This document shows positions 39,457 to 48,383 of a stretch of 64,000 nt of DNA, piece after piece. Position numbers and translations under genes: made by a program. The stretch is from Cypionkella sp. Its GTDB lineage: Bacteria > Pseudomonadota > Alphaproteobacteria > Rhodobacterales > Rhodobacteraceae. Within the stretch, counting starts at the first letter, position 1. Every line of letters starts with the position of its first letter. The notes under the pieces were generated by a model. It was not told where the DNA came from. It did not search any database and saw nothing but the letters and a program-made list of their open reading frames with translations. The stretch is from contig NZ_JAQGKQ010000050.1 of assembly GCF_028290025.1 (NCBI RefSeq), forward strand, positions 1-64,000, written 5' to 3'.

Positions 39457-40059
39457 TGGCAGGCGCTTGAACACCGTTTTTAGCATTAAGTAAAAGTCGA
39501 AGCACAGATTGCGCCGCTGCTGATAGATCAAATCCAACCGAGCTTTACGGGGCACGCAAGCGCGGGCGTAAATCGCATCGGTTTCCGCTGCGGTCTTGCT
39601 ACGTGACAACAAGATTTCTTCATGCCGATGATACACGATTGTCGCAAGCCCGGTGATCCCCGGTCGCGATTTCAGAACCTTCGCGTAGATCGTGGGGAAA
39701 CGCTCGACATATTCGCGCAGGGGCGGGCGGGGGCCAACAAAGCTGATGTCGCCCTTCAGCACGTTCCAAAGTTGCGGCAATTCGTCGAGCCGGGTGCGCC
39801 GCATGAAGCGCCCCGTCCGGGTAATGCGGCCCGTCTTATCGCCGCCCGAAACGCCGGCCTCTGCGAGCCGCACCGTCATGCTGCGAAACTTCGCAAGCTT
39901 GAAGCCCTGCGTCGGCGTCTTCATCCGCTCGGCCCAATACAGCACCGGGCGGCCGTCCAAAATCAAGATCGCCAGCGCCATCAACAGCCCCAGCGGCAGC
40001 AGCGGGATCGCCAGCACCAGCACCGCCAGCACGTCGAGAAAGCGTTTCATCGGAGTCAT
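39451..40059 (-). CDS. Sugar transferase (undecaprenyl-phosphate glycosyl-1-phosphate transferase family)
   Basis: FKLAKFRSMTV...RLDELPQLWNVLKGDISFVGPRPPL...SRPGITGLATI. Confidence 0.95.
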   Translation of the reverse strand: MTPMKRFLDVLAVLVLAIPLLPLGLLMALAILILDGRPVLYWAERMKTPTQGFKLAKFRSMTVRLAEAGVSGGDKTGRITRTGRFMRRTRLDELPQLWNVLKGDISFVGPRPPLREYVERFPTIYAKVLKSRPGITGLATIVYHRHEEILLSRSKTAAETDAIYARACVPRKARLDLIYQQRRNLCFDFYLMLKTVFKRLPL

Positions 40060-40892
40060 TCTGCGCCTCTTGTTGCCTGCCATTCCGCGACCATCGTGGC
40101 GGCCTCGGATTGGCTTTCGGTAAAGCTATAATGTTGTGCGAGCCGCGTGCAATCGAGTGTGATGCGCTGATGTGCGGTCATTGGCGCGGGCTGATATGAC
40201 CAATCCGCACCGGCAGCCTGCGCCAGATCGGCCATCGCGACCGGATGCGGCGCGGCTAGGTTTAGGATCGGCGGCAGGTGCTGACCCAGCAGGGTAGCCA
40301 GCACATCTGCTAGGGTTTGCGGGCCGATATAGCTGCGGATCGGTCCTGCGCCGTTGGGGAAGCGGTCGATCAAGGTGGGCTGATCGGGCTGAAGGTAGGC
40401 CAGCAGAGCATCGGCTCCGGCGACGTTGCCGATCCGCAGCGAGGTGATAGAAAGCCCCCGTTCGCGCCACTGATCGGCTACGGCTTCGGCTTCAAGTTTA
40501 GCGCGGCCGTAGTCGTTGACGGGTTGGGTGGGGGTGTCTTCTCGGCAGGGGTAGCCGTCGTTCACGCCGTAAATTGCGGAGGATGAGGCCAGCAAAACTT
40601 GCGCGATCCCGGCTTTTGCGGCGGCGGCGCAGCAGGCTTCGGTGAGTTGGGCGTTCAGGGTTAGGTCGCCGCGGACGGCTCCGGCCAGGACGATCATTGC
40701 GGTGAAGCGGTTGGGGTCCAGCGGGGTGGCTCGCAGGGGGGGCCACTCTAGCTGCGCGGCGGGCCAATTTAGCGGCTTGCCACGGTGTTGCAGGGTTGGG
40801 GTTTGCCCGGCTTGGCTCCATGCTTGGGTCAGCAATCGGCCAACGCGCCCGCTTGCGCCCACTATCAGGGTTTGGTTGATCAGGCTTGTCAT
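40056..40892 (-). CDS. NAD-dependent epimerase/dehydratase family protein
   Basis: LIVGASGRVGRLLTQAW...LASSSAIYGVNDGYPCREDTPTQPVNDYGRAKLEAE. Confidence 0.88.
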   Translation of the reverse strand: MTSLINQTLIVGASGRVGRLLTQAWSQAGQTPTLQHRGKPLNWPAAQLEWPPLRATPLDPNRFTAMIVLAGAVRGDLTLNAQLTEACCAAAAKAGIAQVLLASSSAIYGVNDGYPCREDTPTQPVNDYGRAKLEAEAVADQWRERGLSITSLRIGNVAGADALLAYLQPDQPTLIDRFPNGAGPIRSYIGPQTLADVLATLLGQHLPPILNLAAPHPVAMADLAQAAGADWSYQPAPMTAHQRITLDCTRLAQHYSFTESQSEAATMVAEWQATRGAE

Positions 40893-40991
40893 GGTCTGTG
40901 GATATAGAAAACTGCGCGCCGAGGCAAATTGCGGCAGTCCACACGCGGACAGGGCTTTAAGACATTGTTTGTCAACGGCTTAGGTTTTTCG

Positions 40992-41006
40992 TTAAACATT
41001 TGTTAA
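40992..41006. promoter_or_regulatory. CtrA-like box TTAA-N7-TTAA upstream of epimerase/sugar transferase operon
   Basis: TTAAACATTTGTTAA exact match about 100 bp upstream of gene start 40892. Confidence 0.5.
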
Positions 41007-41010
41007 CGCT

Positions 41011-42310
41011 TCAACGCCCCAAATCTGCGGGGCTCTCAATGCGATCTCGCAGCTGACTGATCGGTAGCAGCGCGTTCGGGGCGTGGCGCATCAGGGCGTG
41101 CAGCGGGATTGGCGCGGGAGGGCCAACGGGAATTGCCAGCGCCTCGGCTGGGGTGCCAGCGGCCCAAAGTGCCAGTTCGCGCCCCATCGCGGTGGTCATT
41201 GCGATGCCGCGACCGTTGCAGGCGATACCTGCGATCAGGTTCGGAGCCGGGGCGATCAGGCGCGGCAGGAAACTCGGCATCACCGCCGCCATGCCAGACC
41301 AAGCATAGTCCAGCGGCGGCAGGTCGGGCAGGTTTAGCATCTGCGCCATGCGGCGGCGAATGGCTTTGGGCACCCGCGCGTCGGCTCCTAGACCGAGAAT
41401 GTGCATACCGCCGGTGATCAGGCGGTTGGTGGCATCGAAGCGGAAGGTGAACAGGTTGCGGCGGCTGTCGGAGACGCATTGGCCGCCGGGTAGCAGGCGT
41501 TCTCGGACCGATTGCGGCAAGGGCTGCGTGGCGATCTGGAACACTTTCAGCGGGAAAAAGCTGTGGGCGAGGCCAGGAATGAGGCCGTCGGCATAGGCGT
41601 TGGTGGTCACAACGACGCGGGCCGCTTGGATGGTGGCGGTGGCGGTGCGGGCCTGCCAGCCTTCGGGCGTGGCGATGAGGGCTGTGACGCGGGAGTTTTC
41701 ATGCAGTTGCGCGCCTGCGGTTTCGGCGGCTCGGGCGAGTCCTCGGGCATAGCCGACGGGATTCAGCACGCCGCCGGAATGGTCGATCCAACCACCGAGC
41801 CAGCCTTGCGCTCCGGTGAGATTCTGCACGGCGGCGGCGGTTAGGAACTCCACCGGGCGACCCTCGGCGGCCCATTGGCGGACCCGATCTTTGGCGCGAT
41901 CAAGGGCGGTGGGCGAGTGCGACGGCTGTATCCAGCCGGAACGCGCCGCATCGCAGGAAATGGCGTGGCGCTGGATCAGATCGAACACCAGTTCGGCGCT
42001 GCCCGCCGCCATTTGCACCAGTTGGTTGCCCTTGGCTTCGCCCAATGCAGCGCGGACGCCTTCGGGATCGACCTTGGCGAAGTTCGGCACCACGAAGCCT
42101 GCGTTGCGACCGGTGGCTCCCGATGCGATCTGTTCAGCTTCCAACAAAACCACCCGCAGCCCGGCCTCGGCGGCGTGCAAGGCAGTGGACAGGCCCGCGA
42201 AACCGCCGCCGATCACCAGCAGATCGGCGGTGATTTCGCCGGTAGCTTTCGGGCGGAGAGCGGCGGGCGCAGCGGTAGCGTGCCAGAGGGTTTTAGGTTC
42301 AGGTTGCATC
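41011..42310 (-). CDS. FAD-dependent oxidoreductase (DAO family, glycine/D-amino-acid oxidase-like)
   Basis: ADLLVIGGGFAGLSTALHAAEAGLRVVLLEAEQIASGATGRNAGFV; the in-frame extension upstream is an alternate frame of livM. Confidence 0.93.
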
Positions 42311-43253
42311 ACGAGCGGCGTTTTCCGAAGAAACCTTGCGGGCCGAAGAAGCCCTGTGGTCGCCACAGCAAAATCAGGCACAGCATCACGCCGATGGCGA
42401 CGATTTGCAGCGAGGCCGCGCGGGCTTGCCAATCGCCCGGCACTACGGCTGCGCTGAATGCGCCTGCGCCGACCCAGATGGCCCAGACCACGACCGAGCC
42501 CAAGATCGCGCCTCGGTTGGAGCCTGATCCGCCTACCATCAGCATCGCCCAGACTTGGAATGTCAGCGTCGGCAGATAGCCATTCGGGGCGATAAAGCCG
42601 ATGAAATGCGCTTGCACTGCTCCGGCGAGGCCCATGACGGCACCACCTGCGGCGAAGGCTTGGATGCGGTAGGATTTTGCCGATTTGCCGAGGGAAATCG
42701 CGGCGCGTTCGTCTTCGCGTAATGCCTTCAGCACCCTGCCCCATGGGCTGCGCGCGAGGTGTTCCAGCGCGAGGTAAACCGCCACGGTTACGGCGGCGAT
42801 GACGCCGAGGTTGATGAAGTTGAACAGCACGGGTTGGTCTTGCAAGCTGGCAAACGGGCGCGGGATGAAGGCGACGCCGAACGGGCCTCCGGTTAGGCTT
42901 TGGGCGTTTAGGGCGACCAGTTGCACCACGACGGCGACGCCGAAGGTGGTGATGGCGAGGTAATCGGATTTTAGTCTGAGGGTAGCAAATCCGGTCAGCG
43001 CGGCGGCGGCGGCTGTGACGAGGGCTGCGGCCAGCCAGCCTGCGAGGATCGGCCAGTCGAAGCCGCCGATGCGGTCGGCGGTCTCGGGTGTGGTCAGGAT
43101 GGCGGAGGTGTAGGCTCCGATAGCGACAAAGCCAGCGATACCGACGTTGAACAGCCCGGTTTGGCCCCATTGCAGGTTGAGGCCCAGCGCGATCAGGCCG
43201 AAAATCAAAGCGCTGGACATGAAGAACGCGCCGTAGCCGAGGAGGTCGATCAT
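42309..43253 (-). CDS. Branched-chain amino acid-type ABC transporter permease (LivM-like)
   Basis: GLNLQWGQTGLFNVGIAGFVAIGAYTSAIL. Confidence 0.95.
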   Translation of the reverse strand: MIDLLGYGAFFMSSALIFGLIALGLNLQWGQTGLFNVGIAGFVAIGAYTSAILTTPETADRIGGFDWPILAGWLAAALVTAAAAALTGFATLRLKSDYLAITTFGVAVVVQLVALNAQSLTGGPFGVAFIPRPFASLQDQPVLFNFINLGVIAAVTVAVYLALEHLARSPWGRVLKALREDERAAISLGKSAKSYRIQAFAAGGAVMGLAGAVQAHFIGFIAPNGYLPTLTFQVWAMLMVGGSGSNRGAILGSVVVWAIWVGAGAFSAAVVPGDWQARAASLQIVAIGVMLCLILLWRPQGFFGPQGFFGKRRS

Positions 43254-44158
43254 CGTTCAGCCCTTCCGAACAGGCCCATCGGGCGGACGAGTAACACCGC
43301 CATCAGGATGGCGAAGGCAATAGCGGCGCGCCATTCTGCACCGATCAGTTGCACGGCGGCGGCTTCTGACAACCCTATGATTAGGCCACCCAATACCGCT
43401 CCGGGGACTGATCCGATGCCGCCAAGGATGGCTGCGGCGAACATCGGTAGCAGCAGGTCAAGGCCCATGAGCGGGCGGATTTGCACGAGGATGCCAACCA
43501 TGACACCGGCAGCACAGGCGAGCGCCGCGCCGATGATCCAAGTGGCGCGCACGACGCGGTCCACGTTGATGCCGACGACGCGGGCGAGCGCGGGGTTTTG
43601 GCTGTAGGCGCGCATCTCACGTCCGGTTTGGCTGCGCGACATGAACAGGTGCATCGCGGTGACGAGGACGATTGTTGTGGCGAGCATCACCATTTGGTCG
43701 GGGGTGATGCGTATGCCGAGGCCGATGGGGATCGCCATCTGGATGCCCCGCGAAAAGTAGGTCGGGCTGGAGGTGAAAATGAACTCCAACAGGCTGCGTA
43801 GGGCCATTGATGCGCCAAACGAGGCCATGACGACGATGATCGACTGGCCCTTGTCGCGCAGGCGGGCGAACAGCAGCCAATCGAGCAACAGGGCGAGGCA
43901 GGCGGTCATTATCATGCCTGCGATGGCGGCGAGTATGAGGGGCCAGCCGAAGGAGAGTGCGCCGATTGGGGCGGTGGTGCCGACGAGGGCTCCGATGGCT
44001 GCGACCACGGATAAGGTGCCGTACGCGCCCCAGGCCATGAAATCACCGTGGGCGAAGTTCGAAAAGCGCAGGATGGAATAGGTGAGCGTGATGCCGATGG
44101 CGCCGAGGCCGATCAGGCTGCCCGAGATCAGGCCGTCCACGATGAATTGCAGGTTCAT
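43250..44158 (-). CDS. Branched-chain amino acid-type ABC transporter permease (LivH-like)
   Basis: GLISGSLIGLGAIGITLTYSILRFSNFAHGDFMAWGAY. Confidence 0.95.
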   Translation of the reverse strand: MNLQFIVDGLISGSLIGLGAIGITLTYSILRFSNFAHGDFMAWGAYGTLSVVAAIGALVGTTAPIGALSFGWPLILAAIAGMIMTACLALLLDWLLFARLRDKGQSIIVVMASFGASMALRSLLEFIFTSSPTYFSRGIQMAIPIGLGIRITPDQMVMLATTIVLVTAMHLFMSRSQTGREMRAYSQNPALARVVGINVDRVVRATWIIGAALACAAGVMVGILVQIRPLMGLDLLLPMFAAAILGGIGSVPGAVLGGLIIGLSEAAAVQLIGAEWRAAIAFAILMAVLLVRPMGLFGRAER

Positions 44159-44892
44159 GCGTGCCTCCGCTTGCCAAGGTAAAGTTCAGCGACGACGGGA
44201 TCTTCCCACAACGTTGCGGCGCGACCTTCGTGGGCTTCACGACCCTCAACCAGCACATAGGCGCGGTCACCGATGGCCAGCGCGGCGCGGGCGTTTTGTT
44301 CGACCAAGACGATGGTGAGGCCAGCGCGGCGGATTTCATTCAGGCGGGCGAACACCATCTCGACAAACTTCGGCGACAGGCCCGCCGAGGGTTCATCCAG
44401 CATCAACACGCGGGGATGCACGATCAGGGCGCGACCGACGGCGAGCATCTGGCGCTGACCACCCGACAGGCTGCCTGCCGCGAGTTTGCGTTGGCGGGCG
44501 AGGTCGGGGAACATCGTGTAGGTCTCATCAATGCGGGCTTGCACCTCACCACGCTGCAGAACGCCGCCTGCGACGCGGAGGTTTTCTTCGACGGTCATCA
44601 GCGGGAAGATGTTCTCGGTTTGCGGCACGAAGGCGAGACCCTGGCGGACGCGCAGATGGGCGGCACCGTGGGTTATGTCGCGGCCGTCCAGTAGGACTTC
44701 GCCACCCGTGATGGGGACCAGCCCCGCTATCGCTTTGATCAGGCTGGATTTACCCGCGCCATTGGGGCCGAGGATCACCACGATTTCTTTCTCATCGGCG
44801 TGGATTGAGGCGCCTTTGACGATGGAAAGCCCCGGCTCGTAGCCCGCGATAAGGCCGCGCACGTCGAGGATCGGCACGTCTGGGATGCTCAT
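44155..44892 (-). CDS. ABC transporter ATP-binding protein (LivF-like)
   Basis: VVILGPNGAGKSSLIKAIAGL...LSGGQRQMLAVGRAL...VLMLDEPSAGLSP. Confidence 0.95.
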   Translation of the reverse strand: MSIPDVPILDVRGLIAGYEPGLSIVKGASIHADEKEIVVILGPNGAGKSSLIKAIAGLVPITGGEVLLDGRDITHGAAHLRVRQGLAFVPQTENIFPLMTVEENLRVAGGVLQRGEVQARIDETYTMFPDLARQRKLAAGSLSGGQRQMLAVGRALIVHPRVLMLDEPSAGLSPKFVEMVFARLNEIRRAGLTIVLVEQNARAALAIGDRAYVLVEGREAHEGRAATLWEDPVVAELYLGKRRHA

Positions 44893-45653
44893 GCTGGCGC
44901 TCCTCCGAGATAGGCTTCGATGACGCGGGGGTCGCGGGCGACTTCTTCGGGGGTGCCTTCACACAGCATGGAGCCGGAGGCCATCACGAGGATGCGGTGG
45001 CAGAGGCGGGTCACCATGTCGATGTTATGCTCGATCAAAACGAAGGTGACGCCGCTGCCGTTGATTTCGCGGATGCGGTCGATCAGCACTTCCAGCAGCG
45101 ACGGGTTCACTCCGGCGGCGGGTTCATCGAGCAACACCACTTTGGGGTCAGCCATCATCACACGGGCGAGTTCCAGCAGTTTGCGCTGACCGCCGGACAG
45201 CACGCGGGCCGGTTCATCGGCAAGCCTGCGCAGCGCCACGAGGTCCAAGAGGCCCAGCGCCTTATCACGCGCGGCGCGTTCCTCGGCGGCGATCCGACGG
45301 GGTGCGATGAAATTCGCCCACAGCCGTTCACCGCTTTGATGCTGCCGTGCCAGCAGCATGTTGTCGAGCAAGGTCAGTTCGGGAAACGGTCGCGGGATCT
45401 GGAAGGTGCGGCCCATCCCCCCCGCCAAACGCCGATGCGCAGGCGCACGGGTTACATCCTGCCCCATCAGATGAATTTGCCCCGAAGTCGCCGCGACCGA
45501 TCCGGCCAGCAGATCGAACATAGTGGTCTTGCCCGCGCCATTTGGCCCGATCAGCCCCAATATCTCACCCGAGGCTACCGAGAACGACATGCCGTCAACG
45601 GCCGCGATCCCGCCGAACCGCTTTGAGACATTGCGCGCTTCCAGAACTACCAT
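44889..45653 (-). CDS. ABC transporter ATP-binding protein (LivG-like)
   Basis: LGLIGPNGAGKTTMFDLLAGS...LSGGQRKLLELARVM...VVLLDEPAAGVNP; start taken at MVVLEARNVSKRFGG. Confidence 0.95.
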   Translation of the reverse strand: MVVLEARNVSKRFGGIAAVDGMSFSVASGEILGLIGPNGAGKTTMFDLLAGSVAATSGQIHLMGQDVTRAPAHRRLAGGMGRTFQIPRPFPELTLLDNMLLARQHQSGERLWANFIAPRRIAAEERAARDKALGLLDLVALRRLADEPARVLSGGQRKLLELARVMMADPKVVLLDEPAAGVNPSLLEVLIDRIREINGSGVTFVLIEHNIDMVTRLCHRILVMASGSMLCEGTPEEVARDPRVIEAYLGGAPA

Positions 45654-45672
45654 GTCGCCTCTGATGTTTGAT

Positions 45673-45699
45673 CTGTGATCACACTTGATTTGATCACAG
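45673..45699. promoter_or_regulatory. Palindromic operator candidate between divergent livG operon and GntR regulator
   Basis: Perfect 9-bp inverted repeat CTGTGATCA-N9-TGATCACAG. Confidence 0.75.
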
Positions 45700-45743
45700 T
45701 AGGCGCGTCTACTCACAACGAGCAAGATGATTCGTGAGGTCGC

Positions 45744-46451
45744 ATGACGTTGGGTGAAGCAGGTCTGACGCTGGCTCCGGTCGGGCGGGAAACCGTGCAG
45801 GATCGGGTTTATTCCGAACTGCGCCGCGCCTTGATCAGCGGTCTGTTCGCGCCTGGGCAGGTGCTGACGATCCGGCAACTGGCCGATGCGCTGATGACCT
45901 CGACCATGCCGGTGCGTGAGGCTTTGGGCCGTCTGATCAGCGAACGCGCGTTAGAGGCGCTGCCGAACCGTTCGATCCGGGTGCCGCCGATTTCGCTGGA
46001 ACGGATTGACGATCTGCTGCGCACCCGCATCTTGATCGAGGGTGAAGCGATTGCTTTGGCCGCGCCCCGGATGACGGCGGCCAATATCGACACGTTGCGC
46101 GGTTACATGACGCAATGGCAGGTGTTGCGGTTGGGTGGCGACCCGGCGACGGTCGATCAGGAAGCCGCACTCAATCAGGCGTTTCACTTTGAGATTTACA
46201 GCGCCTGCGGTTCGGCGGTGCTGATCCCGATGATCGAAAGCCTCTGGCTACAATCTGGCCCCTGCACCCGTGCGGCGATCTTCGCGTTCTCAGAAGCGGG
46301 CGAGTCTGACTCTGCGCACTTCCACCACAACATGATCGACGCCTTGGCATCAGGCAAAGCACAAGCCGCGCGGGAGGCTTTGGTTGCAGATATCAGCCGC
46401 CCCTTCGCATTTTTACGCAACAAACTTTTGTCGAAAGAGATCGCCGCATGA
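45744..46451 (+). CDS. GntR-family (FCD) transcriptional regulator
   Basis: QDRVYSELRRALISGLFAPGQVLTIRQLADALMTSTMPVREALGRLISERALEALPNRSIRV. Confidence 0.94.
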   Translation: MTLGEAGLTLAPVGRETVQDRVYSELRRALISGLFAPGQVLTIRQLADALMTSTMPVREALGRLISERALEALPNRSIRVPPISLERIDDLLRTRILIEGEAIALAAPRMTAANIDTLRGYMTQWQVLRLGGDPATVDQEAALNQAFHFEIYSACGSAVLIPMIESLWLQSGPCTRAAIFAFSEAGESDSAHFHHNMIDALASGKAQAAREALVADISRPFAFLRNKLLSKEIAA

Positions 46452-46921
46452 ACAGTATCCGCATCAGTCACGAAGCTTCTGGCATGGACGTTTTGGCGGT
46501 GTTGAACCCCGACAAAGCGCCTGCAAACGCCGCGTTCCTTTGGCGCTATCTGGAAGTGCCGCGCGTGGTGCCGGGGATACATGCGATGTGGACCGGGCCA
46601 GAGATCTCCTGCCCGATCCCAACGGCGCATTTCGCGGGCGCTGAAGCAGCTTTGCCCCCGGAAAATGCGACTTTGCACCCGCAACCGGGTGATATTGTGC
46701 TGGCCTATGTGCCTGCAAAGATGTGGGGCGGAAATCCTGATCCGGTGTTTGACATTGGCTTGTTCTATGGCCCCGGCGCGCGGATGCTGTTTCCAATCGG
46801 CTGGCTGGCGGGCTCGGTTGTGGCGCAAGTGCGCCCCCAAGATCGCGCCAATCTGGCAGAGGCTTGCGGCAGAATCCGCCGTGCAGGTGCGTGCGAGATC
46901 AGCTATGAAAGGGTCGCATGA
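46448..46921 (+). CDS. DUF3830-family protein
   Basis: NPDKAPANAAFLWRYLEVPRVVPGIHAMWTGPEISCPIP; overlaps GntR stop. Confidence 0.75.
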   Translation: MNSIRISHEASGMDVLAVLNPDKAPANAAFLWRYLEVPRVVPGIHAMWTGPEISCPIPTAHFAGAEAALPPENATLHPQPGDIVLAYVPAKMWGGNPDPVFDIGLFYGPGARMLFPIGWLAGSVVAQVRPQDRANLAEACGRIRRAGACEISYERVA

Positions 46922-47262
46922 TGGATGAGTTTGAGCTTTACGATCTGCGGGTTGAACTCATAGCCCCCGAGGGTGCAAAGATTTACTGCGGCAAGGTCGG
47001 TGATTGGTTTGAACTGCATGGTGAGCAGTTGCACATGCCGCCCGGGCAAAGTTTCTCGATCTATTCTCTGTCGTCGATCCTGCCTTTGTTGCCCGCCAAG
47101 CAGCGCGTGACGCATCCGAATGATTGGATGACTTCGGATGCCGAAGTCGCCTGCCCCGATCCGCATTGCCCATCGCGTTTGCGCATCACAAGGCTCGGCA
47201 AACGCAGCTTTTCCCACGCCGACACCACCGCCGTTCCCTTGCCAAAGGAGCCTACGCCATGA
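46918..47262 (+). CDS. TIGR04076 family protein
   Basis: YDLRVELIAPEGAKIYCGKVGDWFELHGEQLHMPPGQSFSIYSLSSILPLLPAKQR. Confidence 0.78.
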   Translation: MMDEFELYDLRVELIAPEGAKIYCGKVGDWFELHGEQLHMPPGQSFSIYSLSSILPLLPAKQRVTHPNDWMTSDAEVACPDPHCPSRLRITRLGKRSFSHADTTAVPLPKEPTP

Positions 47263-48311
47263 GCGTTCCCACTCTGCAACTGCGCCCCGGCTATACCACT
47301 TCACGGGTGATCCGTGGCGGTTGGCAGTTGGCGGGCGGGCATGGTCCTGTGGATGCCGCACAGCAGGTCGATGATATGATCGCCTTCGCCGATGCCGGGA
47401 TCACCAGCTTTGACTGCGCCGATATTTACACCGGCGTTGAAGAATTGATCGGGGCTTTCCGCACCGCCTATGGCAATCAGCGCGGCGCAGAGGCTTTGGG
47501 CCGCATCAAAGTGCATACCAAACTGGTGCCGGATTTGGCGGCTTTGGCCGTGGTGGACCGTGCCAGCATCCAGCGCAGCGTGGAAACGTCGTTGCAGCGG
47601 TTGCGGATGGATCGGCTGGATCTGGTGCAGTTCCACTGGTGGGATTACGAAGTGCCGCGCTATCTGGAAGCGGTCGGTTGGCTGAACGAGATGCGGCTGG
47701 AGGGCAAGGTCGATCAGATCGGCGGCACCAATTTCGACACCGCGCGGACGTTGGAAATCATCGGAAGCGGGGTGCCGTTGTTGTCGATGCAGGTGCAGTA
47801 TTCGTTGCTGGACACGCGGGCGGAGCGATTGCTGGCCAAAGCGGCCACCGCGAATGATATGTGGATTTTCTGCTATGGCACCGTGGCGGGCGGTTTCTTG
47901 GGCGATCGCTGGCTGGGATTGGTCGAGCCAGAGCATCCGTTGGAGAACCGCTCGCTGACGAAATACAAGCTGATCATCGACGATTTCGGCGGCTGGGAGT
48001 TGTTTCAGGCTTTGCTGCGCTGCCTGCGGGGGGTCGCGGATCGCCATGACACTGATATTGCCACGATTGCCAGTGCCGCGATGCTGGACCGGCCCGCAGT
48101 TGCGGCGGTGATCGTCGGCGCACGCAATCGCAGCCATTTGGCGCAGAATTTGAAGGTGGCGGGTTTGGCTTTGACGGCGCAAGATCGGGCGGAAATCGCC
48201 GCCGTTCTGGCGCAGGGCCATGTGCCCGAAGGCGACACCTATACGTTGGAGCGTGACCGCAATGGGCGGCACGGCCAGATCATCAAATACAATCTCAATA
48301 CGGCGTCCTAA
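47259..48311 (+). CDS. Aldo/keto reductase
   Basis: VIRGGWQLAGGHGPVDAAQQVDDMIAFADAGITSFDCADIYTGVEELIG...VGARNRSHLAQNL; ATGA overlap with preceding gene. Confidence 0.92.
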   Translation: MSVPTLQLRPGYTTSRVIRGGWQLAGGHGPVDAAQQVDDMIAFADAGITSFDCADIYTGVEELIGAFRTAYGNQRGAEALGRIKVHTKLVPDLAALAVVDRASIQRSVETSLQRLRMDRLDLVQFHWWDYEVPRYLEAVGWLNEMRLEGKVDQIGGTNFDTARTLEIIGSGVPLLSMQVQYSLLDTRAERLLAKAATANDMWIFCYGTVAGGFLGDRWLGLVEPEHPLENRSLTKYKLIIDDFGGWELFQALLRCLRGVADRHDTDIATIASAAMLDRPAVAAVIVGARNRSHLAQNLKVAGLALTAQDRAEIAAVLAQGHVPEGDTYTLERDRNGRHGQIIKYNLNTAS

Positions 48312-48383
48312 AAACCCGCCAACGCGCTGATTTGCCTGCATTTGCGCGGATAACAAAAGGCCAATCCAACAGACGAGGATACG

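Noticed and set aside
41011-43170. 719-aa minus-strand ORF as a single protein
   Set aside because: Only the part from MQPEPKTLWH (42310 downward) is a recognisable FAD oxidoreductase; the N-terminal ~290 residues are an Arg/His-rich alternate frame of livM
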